Origin: Cutaneotrichosporon cavernicola
Taxonomy: Eukaryota; Basidiomycota; Tremellomycetes; Trichosporonales; Trichosporonaceae
Direction of reading: 5' to 3'
Length of the DNA: 64,000 nucleotides
Assembly (NCBI RefSeq): GCF_030864355.1
Contig: NC_083394.1
Span: forward strand, 2,418,001 to 2,482,000
A model generated the notes under the pieces. That model did not search any database, had not been told where the DNA came from, and saw only the letters and a program-made list of their open reading frames with translations. This document shows, one piece after another, positions 1 through 9,971 of the stretch. The position numbers and the translations under genes are program-made. Each line of letters starts with the position of its first letter. Position 1 is the first letter of the stretch.

Positions 1-131
1 GCGACGAGAGGTAGCGTGAATAGGGGTAGAGTAAAACAAGGTGAAGGTTGTTGCTACAGACAAATGGATCAAACATACGAGCACAGTGCAGTTGCCTGCA
101 GACAAGAGAACCCAAGGAGACGCTGGCGAAC

Positions 132-2902
132 CTAGGACGCGACCCGGCGCCGCTTGCTGATGGGTGAGTCGATTTCTATCGCATCCCTGGGCCCGCGACT
201 GGGCGAGTCAAGCGAGTAACTCGCCGGGTTGGTGGTCGGGCGAGGCGTCAAGTTGCCCTGTTCAAGAACTTCAAGGGGCTCGAGGGGGGTCGTGTTGGCC
301 TGCTCCTGCTGCTGGTCCTCCTTCATACGGTCGAGACATCCCAACACCTCCCACAGAGGTGTGTTCAGTTGGTCCCGACCCGGAGTGAAGTTGGACCTCG
401 CAGGCGTCTGGTACATGAGAGGCGTCTTCACGTTTGGCGTCCGCATGACAGCCGACGAGCGAGAGATTGGAGTCTTAGGAGGGCCACCCATGGTCTTTGA
501 GGGCAGACCGGGGGTCCGGGGAGCAACGCCCGGAGTCTTTGGTGGAGCGACACGCTCGGCAGCGCGCGGCGCAAGACGGAGGTTGTCGTCGTCCTCCCCG
601 AACGACTTCTTAAGGGGAGTCGGTTTCATCGCGAAAGGAGCATCTAACCCCGCAGGCGAACGCGGCCCGTTGGAGTGGACCTCCTCGGCTGGGTTCCATT
701 CGCGCTGCAGACCACTCGGGTGGTGGTTGGCGCCACGAGGGATAGTGAGCGGCATCGGCGATGAAGTCGGCGACGACGATGTATGGGTGAGAGCCGGTGT
801 CTTGAATGCACTCGAAGTCACGTTGTGGATGGAGCCAGACACTGGACCTGAAGGCACTTCCTGGCGCTTGTGAGCTGGCGTCTCAAATAGGTTGTCGTCG
901 TCGTTGTTGAAGTAGTCGTTCATGTCCACTTGCGCCACTTCGTCAGGAGATGCCGGCTGGAAGGTGCGTCTGAGGATGGGTTGAGGCCTTGGAGGCCCAT
1001 TGGTTGAGAAGACGCCCTCCTCGTCTGGGACGGGAGGCTTGTTCTCCTGGCCCGCGAAGCTGTGGGGCGGCACCATAGACGGCAGGGGTGTGATCGTCCG
1101 CTTCTCTTTGGAAGCTGGAATGAACCGGAGAGGCTGGAGCTTCAGGGGACGCCCGGCGTCCTGCTCCTCAGGCTCAAAGTCGAGTCCGTCGTCCTCAACC
1201 TGGAGGCGATCTTGGCTGCCCTGTGGCTGAGGGGACATCCCACGAGGCATTACTGGCATCTGAGGAAGGCCTCGGATGGGCGCCTGAGGAGGAGGAGAGT
1301 GTATAGGCATCGCCATGTGAGGTTGGGATGGCATGGGCTGCGGCGGCATCGGCATCGGCATCGACATCGGCATCGGCATCGGCATTGAGTGCTGGAGATG
1401 AGACTGGAGGTGCGGTGGGCCGCCTTGTGGTGGTGGACCCCCCATCATCTCCTGTGGCGGTGGTGGGAGGACGAATGGGATTGGGTTAGAGGCCTGTGTG
1501 AGACCCTGCCGGTGCTTAGGGACCTTGCCGCGCTTGCCCTTCTTGGGGACGTACTCGACACCATCTGCCTCGGCCTTGGCCCGGGCCTTCTCCTCGACAC
1601 GAATGTCCCACTTGGTTTGGCGACAGTGAGGATAGTGAGGGTCGGACGGCGGAAAAGTCTTGGTGAACTTAGGAACACCGTCAGGGCCCATTTGCCAGTG
1701 ACACTTCTCCTCGTCTGGGATAGTCCAGATGCCGCCTTTACCAGGAGGGTGAATCTCTGAGCGAGGGATGGTCATGAAGATCTTGTGTATCGAGAGGTTG
1801 TGGCGGACAGAGTTGCGCCACTGGTCGTCATTCCTGAAGAATGGGTAACAGGTCGAGATGTACCGGTAAATGTGCTCAAGAGAAAGTCCTCCAGCCTGGG
1901 CGGCCAGGATGGCATTGCCGATCATCCACGCAAATGATAATGGCGGTCGCGTCTCCAACGGCAGTCCTGGAGGAATGCCCTCGACGCCCGGGTCCACGGC
2001 GGCCTTGGTAGGCTTTGCGCTTGACCGACCAGCGGGCGCTGCCTTGCGCTTCTGCGGAGCAGTTGTACGAGCATGAGCTGGCTCAAACGTGGGGATGCGA
2101 CTGCGGACGCGTCTTGTGGGTGATTCAGCCTCGACATCACTGGATGTGACCGGCTCGGCCTCTGGGCGCGCAGGCCGTTCTGCCGAACTGTTATTGTCCG
2201 ACGACGAACCGTCTGCAGTCGAGGGACGGTGTTGAAGGTTGTTCTTGGACAAAGGGGTAACTTGCGAGTCGGACGACCCTGGCATGTTGTAGGGCTGTGA
2301 GAGACGCGGCGCGGGTCCGAGACGGGCGGGTGTGATGCCGGCGCCTTGCGGCTAGCGCGTCAGCACAACTTGGTAAACGGGCTTACCATGGGAGTAGGCG
2401 CATGTTGAAAGTCGTAGTGGACGTGGCTGGTGGGATAAACGTAGACGTTGGGGTCGGCAACCATGTCTCCGTTAAGCCCCTGATGATGGGGTTGGGGCGA
2501 GACCTCAATGGGACCACCGAACACGTCTGCGCCTCTCATGGTGTACCGGCTTCCGGCACCATTCGGACCCGACGACGGTTGTGGCGGAATGGCGTAGCGG
2601 ATGCCAGCCAACGTCGGCACATGAGTAGTAGTTGGGTGCGGAGGCATAGTGTGGGCTGGCGTCATGTTGTAGTCTGGGTGATGGAAAGGTGGGAGCCCGT
2701 TGTGGTGGTGGGAAGGGGAGTGGTGAGGTGGGGGAGCGTGAGTCATCACTGGAGAGACAAAGCTAGACGGCAATTGCTGGAAAAGAACTCGTTGATGGGC
2801 GTCTAACGCGTCGATGGGTGTGCCGCGTGCTGGGTGAGACTCTGGTTGATATGTGCGCGATTGTGGTCCTTGCGGCAGAAAGGAAGTCTGCTGCGGGTCC
2901 AT
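132..2902 (-). CDS. Forkhead transcription factor
   Basis: Two exons, 2902-2387 and 2351-132, are joined by a 35-nt intron (donor GTAAGC, CTGAC branch, TAG acceptor) that keeps the frame, giving about 911 aa. A forkhead/winged-helix domain lies at roughly residues 307-395; the recognition-helix motif WRNSVRHNLS is clear. The N-terminal 170 residues are low complexity and show no FHA domain, unlike yeast Fkh1/Fkh2. The tail has many TP dipeptides (KTPG, RTPG, KTPI, RTPN, QTPA, FTPG, NTPL), as expected for a CDK-controlled factor. Lack of FHA plus C-terminal CDK-type sites suggests an Hcm1-like regulator (inference). A Met-Pro repeat is encoded by a hexanucleotide repeat. The start at 2902 is the first ATG in frame after a stop; an upstream noncoding exon is possible. 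Confidence 0.85.
1345..1386. repeat. Hexanucleotide (GGCATC)7 repeat
   Basis: Seven near-perfect copies of GGCATC inside the forkhead gene. On the coding (minus) strand they encode an alternating Met-Pro tract with one Ser. The repeat is length-variable in principle without breaking the frame. Confidence 0.9.
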
Positions 2903-4757
2903 CGAAAGCGCAGGCCGTAGGGGTTGGCGCTAACGCGCAGCCAAGTGATGTAGGAGTGAGATTCGATTGGGGAGGTTGGATGGTGGCGAGTTCGAGTTGC
3001 AACTGCCGATGAGCGTAAGCAACATGAGTTATCTCACCTTGTAAAGTTGAGAGCACCATCAACTGGTCAAGACGCAAGGTGAGCAGCAAGCCAAGGTATT
3101 GCTCGTTGTTGGTGGCTCCAATGACCTCAAGACCTAATACTGGCCCGGTGGCAGCGGAGCAAACGGCGGCAAAGACACGTCGTCGTCGTCGCGTCACAGA
3201 GAAAGTGATTAAAACCTTTATCGACGCGTTGAGAATAAACACAAAGGTCTCACGCTCGAGTCGATGTTTATTCGTTCAAGTCGACGATTGGATTGTCGCC
3301 GGGAGAGGCGGTGAAAAGACGGGCGCGTCTCCGGGTCGGATCGCGTGATAGCAAGGGTCGACGTTCACGGGGCCAGATCGTGACGCGACGCGTTCAAACG
3401 CAAAACTTGACACGGGCGCGCGCGCGTGGTGGCGTGTGCAGAGGTTGCGAGCAAAGGGGAGTGTGCGTTCACTGCTGATAGAACCAAGCTAAGAGGATGG
3501 ATGAGGTGGAGGCAACGCGTGTGACGCCGTCGGCCAGTGCCGAATGCGACTGGGCGGTGCAAGAGGGATAAGAAGGGGTTGATGGGGGGCAAGGGGTGTA
3601 CGTGATCAAGGTATGAGTTATGGATAGGAAATGCTTGGAATAGCAGGATAAAGAAGTAGAGGATTGGAAGGAGTGATGAAGATGGGGAGATGAGGAGAGT
3701 AATGATGAACAAGGAAGGTAGGATGGATGAATGTGGATGAGGTAGAGTGAGAGGAACACCTTTACAATGCTACTTTGGTGGTCGCTTGATCACCTGAGAA
3801 GGGGGAAGCGGGCAACGGAACAGAGGCCCAGAGGCAAGGTAAGGGAAAAGGGCAAGGGGGGGGGGAGGCAACAAGGTAAACTTGCGAGTGACTGTAAGAT
3901 TGTAAGATTCTAGGCCAACTGCCAAAAGGTAAGTCGCGCTCTTCACCTTGGCTCAAATGCCAAAATCCTATCATTTCGTTGCAGCTGACTTACATTGAAC
4001 CCTGAAAAATCACAACTTGCGCAAAAGAGCAGAGGAAGTTTGACACTCACGAATCAGGGAAACATTCACTCCTCAATCGTCATACACTTTCTACTAATCA
4101 AAGCATTAGACACAAACCTATCTAAACCTATTGCTTCGGAGACTACAGGGAAATGGTGCTACTTTAGGTAAGAGGTCAGGTACAGAGTACTTTTCCCTGA
4201 TTGTTTTCCTTACCATTTGGTCTTTGTATAATGAGAGTAATTGGTGGTTGACGTCATGGAATTAGGTTTGAACGCGCTATGCGCCACAGAATGCTAATCC
4301 AACTCAAAACATGGCCAATTCTAGTTTTCATGTCATTCTCTGTAGCCCAATGTCTTTACGCAGGGCAACAGGCACAGTACAGCCTTTCAACGCGTCTTTG
4401 GAGTACGTACTGCCTAGGCTATAGACTGGATGAGTGTCTGAGTCTGAGGGCGGAAGAGTCCGAACAATGACGACAAATGAAAAATCAATCGCGAAAAGTT
4501 GCACTCAAGTAGGGTGGCAAATCTCATTCAAGACAACAAGCCTGTGTAACTTGAATTTGGATCGTGTCATCCACTACTTTTGAATACTTCAACCACTTCA
4601 GTATCCAATTTAACCCCTGGTCGTTTCTTGGCAAAGGGCACCGTGACTATTGTATCGAATCCTACTCGTCTCGACTTTGTCACACCGGCCATCCCCAATC
4701 TCCGCGTAGAACTCCCTCTACGCCACCCTCTCCAGCTCGACGCATCCTAACCGCGGA
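2903..4757. other. Divergent intergenic region
   Basis: No gene supported. It separates the forkhead gene (-) from the ASNSD1-like gene (+). The part at about 3480-3770 is strongly pyrimidine-rich on the minus strand, as is common in promoters and 5' leaders of this kind of genome; the open frames there are composed mostly of Ser, Pro, Leu and His and look non-coding. A short CG alternation sits near 3416-3425. From about 3990 to 4640 the sequence turns AT-rich, with nothing recognisable. Confidence 0.6.
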
Positions 4758-6914
4758 ATGTGTGGAATCACGCTCACGATCGGTCCGGACAACGACCTGT
4801 CCCTCGCGCGCTCGTTGCATGCCGCCAACGCTGCGCGCGGGCCGGACACACAAGGCGTGTACGCCAGACGTGTGGGCGCTGACCTCCTGCTGCTTGGAGC
4901 CAGCGTACTTGGCCTTCGCGGCGCGGTCACAGCGCAACCAAAGGTTGGGACTGGCGTGCTCGCCTGGAATGGGCAAGTGTTCTCCGGCCTCGACGTTGGT
5001 GTTCATGATAATGACACTGCCCGTCTCTTCGCTGCGCTCGAGGCCAGCGAGGACCCTCTTAGCGTCCTCGCCGCGATCGAGGGCCCGTGAGTTACACATT
5101 ACATGTCGACGGGCGCTGACATGAGATGGGCCTTTGTTTACATCCGCGTGAGCGTGCCGCGTGCCGCGTGACGTCGTGACTGACTGACTGACTGACTGAC
5201 TGACTCTAGGCCAACAAGGTGACGTTTGGCGTCGATCCACTGTCGCGTCGCTCGCTATTACTGCACATGCCTGACGAGACATGCAAGAGTCTCATCGTCT
5301 CGTCCACACGTAGCCCGCTGGCGCGCGAGCGTGTGATACAGATGCGTGCACTCGAAGGAGGCGAGGTCGGCGTGCTCGACCTGTCATGCCTCGACAGCAA
5401 GGGTGTAAGTGCTCATCATGCAAACCAAGGCATGTTTGCTGACCTCAGGCTATTAGCTGGCACAGCGCCCTGGCGCTTTCTCGCCTTCCAGTGAGTGGCT
5501 GCGTTATCCCCTCTAACCTCAGGTAACGGTTACCCCTGTGAACCGTGTCCTTCCGGCTTCTCCACCGGAGCAACCCGCAGCAGTCGAGGCAGAGGTCGAC
5601 GTGTTCCTCTCGCAGCTCACTGCGGCGGTCCGGCGGCGGGTAGAGAACATTCCCGCGCCACCAGTTGGGTACGTTCCGGGGCACGGCAGATCTGGGAAGG
5701 AACATCGGGTTGAATCACCAATGGCATTGACATGCTAGCCGACTAGCTCGGCCGTATCTCTGACAGATCTCGCCGACACGCAACTCTGCGCTGATGCCAG
5801 TGGCGCCCGCGTCGCTGTCCTCTTCTCTGGTGGCGTCGACTGCTCCCTCCTTGTTTGCCTTATCCATGCAGTGCTGCCACCGGGCGAGCCTATTGACCTT
5901 GTCAACGTGGCCTTTGCGCAGCCCAAGCCTCGTGGCAAAGGTAATCAGCCAAGCGTGGGCTACGACGTGCCAGACAGGCTGTCGGGGCGCGAGGCCGTAG
6001 CGGAGCTGCGTACCGCGTTTCAACGCGAGTTTCGCTTCGTCGAGGTCGACGTGGACGCCGAGGTGAGTTTAAGTGACTCTGTGGATGACTTGGCAAAATG
6101 GGGAAGGGATACCAGTCACTTCCACTGCTGGGTGACTGGTTGGGCGACTTGTTGGCTTGCTGCATGATGTGCTGGATGTTCTGGGAGCGCCCTTGCTAGG
6201 ACGGAGGGGAGTCAACCAGGCAAGACTGTTCGCGGCCGAGAACCTTGCCAGGCCTATTCTTTCAAGCTAACGGCAGACGAGCCGCTCCTTACGGCAGTTG
6301 GTCGTTGATGCCATGTATCCTAGCGACACGGAGATGGACCTATCGCTCGCATACCCACTATACTTTGCCTCCCTGGGGCGCGGGCGAGTGGACGGCGAGG
6401 AGTACACTGTCACCGCAAAAGTGTACTTTTCCGGACTAGGGGCCGACGAGTACGTTCTTCCATGGCTGCGCTGACGCAGACAACTCGCTGGGTACACGCG
6501 CCACCGCAAGGCATTCGAGCGTGGCGGGTGGGAGGGCCTCATCGACGAGGTACTGCTGCTCAGGCAGGACATGGCTTACACCAGGTCCAACTCGACCTCG
6601 ACCGCCTGCCGCAACGAAACCTCGCACGCGACGACCGTGTGATCTCCGTCCATGCTCGTGACGCGCGATATCCCTATCTCGACCTCGAGTTTGTCAAGTA
6701 CGTGTCGGCGCTGCCTGTATGGGCCAAGTGTAACCTCGCCCTCCCAGCCGGCGAAGGGGATAAAGCGCTCATCCGCCTGGCGACTGCACGTTGTGGCATC
6801 AGCAAAACGGCGAGACGTGTCAAACGTGCCATGCAGTTTGGTACAAAGAGCGCAAAGCTGTATCAAGGTGCACCAAGGGGCTACAAGGCAGGTGAGCAGC
6901 GGATTGCTGATTAA
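4758..6914 (+). CDS. ASNSD1: Asparagine synthetase domain-containing protein (ASNSD1-like)
   Basis: Nine exons: 4758-5086, 5126-5147, 5210-5404, 5449-5490, 5523-5668, 5747-6062, 6277-6449, 6480-6549, 6585-6914; 540 aa. All phases agree. The protein begins MCGI, so Cys2 is the expected N-terminal nucleophile of a class II glutamine amidotransferase domain (residues 1-190). A PP-loop ATP-binding motif (LFSGGVDC) opens the asparagine-synthase-like domain. Then come GADEQLAGYTRHR and a C-terminal KRAMQFG block typical of ASNSD1 and yeast YML096W rather than true asparagine synthetase. Length fits the family (525-640 aa). The biological role of ASNSD1 is poorly known; amidotransferase activity is inferred. 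Oddities: a 22-nt exon, a 30-nt intron (6450-6479) and one long 214-nt intron (6063-6276). Confidence 0.9.
5177..5204. repeat. (TGAC)7 microsatellite at intron 3' end
   Basis: Seven perfect TGAC units lie 5 nt before the acceptor AG of intron 2 (5148-5209) of the ASNSD1-like gene. The array makes six overlapping copies of CTGAC, the branch-point consensus seen in most introns of this window. Confidence 0.9.
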
Positions 6915-7162
6915 TGCTTCGACGACGAGACAGCGGTGAATAGAGCGACCTATATAATAATACGATACATGTATAACACTACACATCTACTGAGGCACAC
7001 TGTTGGAGTCACACTCGCCTTTCAATCTAGACCATACACTCTGTTAATGCTTGACGACAGCCGTCATGAACCACGACTGCAATTTCATTGCGAATTCTGT
7101 TCGGGCGGGCGGACGATCAACGATGACTTGCTGATGTCCAACGGGCTGAAGAGACGCAAGCT

Positions 7163-9483
7163 CTACGCCCGGTTCATGACGGCGTCGCAGTGCTGCCAGT
7201 TAGGGGTTGTGAATGATCGAGCCGTGATGGGTGACCCCAACGATGCTGAAACAAGACTCACAACGCCATCTTGGGATAATGTTGAAGCCACCGATGCCAA
7301 GGCTTCGCTTTGTCCTCCTCTTAAGTGGGTAGGCTGTGTCAACTGTACTGGCTGTGCCAGCGGTGCGGAATTGGAAACTAAGAGGTTCAGAGCGCCAAAG
7401 AGAGGAGCCGTTGACTTGGCGAGCGTTGGCGGGGCTGGGCCAGCCGTCTTAACAGCTGAGGCTGCGTTGGACTTCGGCGTGTGAACCTGCTTCTGCTTGT
7501 CCTTGAGAAGCTCCGTCTGCTTCTTGATCTCACGTTCACGCAAGGACTGTGTCTTGGGCTTGGGCTTGGGTTGGGGCTTGGATTTCGGCTTAGATTTTGA
7601 CCTCAATTTGGGCTTGGGATTGGGCTTCGGCCTCACAGACGTAACTCCGGGCTGGCGGGAGCCAGCCTTCTTGGCGATGTGAGTCTTCTTGGTCTCGGCG
7701 GCCTGGCGAAGAGGGACCGGCTTGCTGGAGACGAGAGGTGCATCAGGGAGAACTGGAGGAGCTTGAAGCTGGGCGAGTAGATTGCCAACGGGATAGGTGA
7801 GAATAACTTCGGGTGGGTAGAGGGTGGGTTTGACTCTGGGAAGCGTCTCGTGAGACTCTAAATAGTCTTGGGATCCCGTCACCAAGGTCTCTTCCTCAAG
7901 CATCTTGAGAGTCAATATGATCGCTGATCACTTCCAAGCTGGCGCACCTCAAACTTGTCCCAAGGTCCAATACGCTCCTCGAAGCGACCAAAAATACCGC
8001 GGACGCCAGGGAGATCGGCGACGCCGATTTCTTGTGGACCAAAGGGATAGGTTGCTACCGGACCGACGTCGGGGATGTTACGTAGTAGCTTTGAGCTGTT
8101 AGTTTGTCCAGGAGAGCTTTCACTTACCCAGTCAACAGTGTGCGCCTCATGCTTGAGCTGTCCGTCACAAGGCTGGGAGACGGGCTCGTCGGAAATCTCT
8201 TCGCCGACGTGCAAGTAATTGGCGACTGACTGAATGGCGAGTCCAAAGCTTCCTTCATCTTTTGATCTATTACGACTCACCTTAGAGCTGTCTCCTTTGC
8301 GGCTGTGTTCATTCGGCCGCAGGCGATGTTCAAGGGAACCTGGTGATTGGGAGTCCGCATCCATAACTCGCGGGTGTAGGGTGCGAAATTCGGCAGACGA
8401 TAGCTAGTGTCAGCGAAACCTGTCCCATACCTACTCTGAAGAAGCCTTATCATTGAAGTCAAGCTTGATTTCGAGGTACTTGCTGCCTGAGAAGTCAGCA
8501 GAGGCAACAGTGAGTGGCAAAGAGTCTCGCAACCTACTTGGCAGCTCGGCCAGCTGCGCCTGATCAACTGCGGTGGCAATGCTGTATAGGAATGGCTGTC
8601 GTGAGCACAGTGAGGGGAGACATGGAAAAGAACGGACGAGTATTGCCTCACGAAGCTCCCGAACAGCCATGGGCGACCTAGCGGTGAACGCAGCAGTTGA
8701 AGAGGACGATGGAACGTCAGAGCTGCCAAAGGACGCCATTATTGCGGTCCCCTCGTACTCAAACTCAATCTTGTAGGACTCGATGATGCTGATGTTAGCC
8801 AGGAGCGACCAACGTGTCGGTACCGATCGGAGTTGTTTGGGTCCTGAAGATTAGCTGGTTCCGTGAGGATAGGCTGACCAGGAAGACGAAGATTGTCAGA
8901 GTCTTCAAGAACTGCTGCACAATCGCTGGCATCACGCCGTCCACCTGAAAATCAGCACAGGACAGGCCCCAATCTCGAACCACGTAAGCCATAATCTGGT
9001 CACCTTCCTTGCTTGATGTCAGCGCAGCCTCAGATCATCCAACCCACGAAGCACCCGGACGATCTTGAAGGCTTGAAAGCGACTGGGAGTGGAGCTTTGA
9101 AAGCTGTACTGTGACTGTGCCTGTGTCGGCTGGTGAGGCTGCATGGGATACAGCTGAGAGCTTGACAGAGGGTCTTTGGCAGCAGTGAACATTTCAGAAT
9201 TAAAGGTGCGGGGGGTGAGGTTTGCCTGGGGAAGCAGTCCTCTAGAGAGGCGTCAGCATTTTCAGATGTTGATACCCACCGGGAGTAAGCGAGGTCCCCA
9301 ATAACCATCTGCAGGGCAGACTGGATGACCTGGTGTACTTGCTGTGGGGTGACAACAGCGTTGAGCAAGTTTTGCTTCTGCATCACCTGAGACCCATTCC
9401 TCTGCACCGTGGACCGCTGAGATAAGCGATTGACCACTATGAAGGAATTGGTTGCAACTCACAGTTTTCTGAGCTACAGCCAT
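7163..9483 (-). CDS. HOP1: Meiotic HORMA-domain protein Hop1
   Basis: Thirteen exons: 9483-9463, 9416-9280, 9241-9044, 9011-8981, 8944-8879, 8843-8824, 8788-8638, 8595-8538, 8486-8435, 8403-8281, 8248-8128, 8088-7948, 7903-7163; about 619 aa, close to yeast Hop1 (605 aa). HORMA-domain landmarks are present in order: LQMVIGDLAYSRGLLP, RVLRGKEGDQIMAYV, DPNNSDRIIESYKIEFEYEG, a KYLEIKLDFND strand and the DYRLPNF segment. Hop1 sits on the meiotic chromosome axis and promotes inter-homologue recombination. The C-terminal third is low complexity with a Lys-Pro repeat. I see no CxxC zinc finger, which yeast Hop1 has. Weakest splice calls: donors GTTGGA (9043) and GTCCGT (8637). It runs tail-to-tail with the ASNSD1-like gene, 248 bp apart. 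Confidence 0.85.
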
Positions 9484-9971
9484 CGTGTTCGATCTAGAAG
9501 ATGCTGGGATGAATGCGCAGGTGAGGAAGGAGGTCAAGTAGGTGTTTGTGATCAGGGTTGAGGGGGATTGTCAGACTGCCAGCGGAAGGAAGGTGTAAGT
9601 GTGTCTTGCAGAGAGGCTGATAGGTTGTAAGGCGTAAGTGGGAGAGTCTGAGGAGCGTGGAATAAGAACAGAGTGAGTGATGGGTGTCAAACGATGGGAT
9701 GTGAGAGTGATGAGTGATTGAGTAATGATGAATGGATGATGGATCGAGAAATGAACAAAAGCAGAGTTGGTTGCGTGGAGGAAGGTGTAAGAGGTAGTGA
9801 GTGAGATTCGCAACGTCGGTTTACTCACCTCGTCCACCTTGCTTCCTAGCTCCCTTGCCGTCTTTCACTACTTAAGCCCACTTGTCCCAGAAGCTGAATC
9901 TATCATTACCTCAGGAACTTGGTATCGCGCGATTACATGTACACTGTCATCTATTGAAACAACGGTTTACT

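Noticed and set aside
2763..3242. 159-codon minus-strand frame upstream of the forkhead start, considered as a first exon
   Set aside because: A plausible 35-nt intron inside it does not lead into the forkhead frame, and a stop separates them; kept as possible 5' leader only.
3365..3759. Hydrophobic Ser/Leu-rich minus-strand frames that resemble a membrane protein
   Set aside because: They are translations of a pyrimidine-rich promoter or leader tract, not coding sequence.
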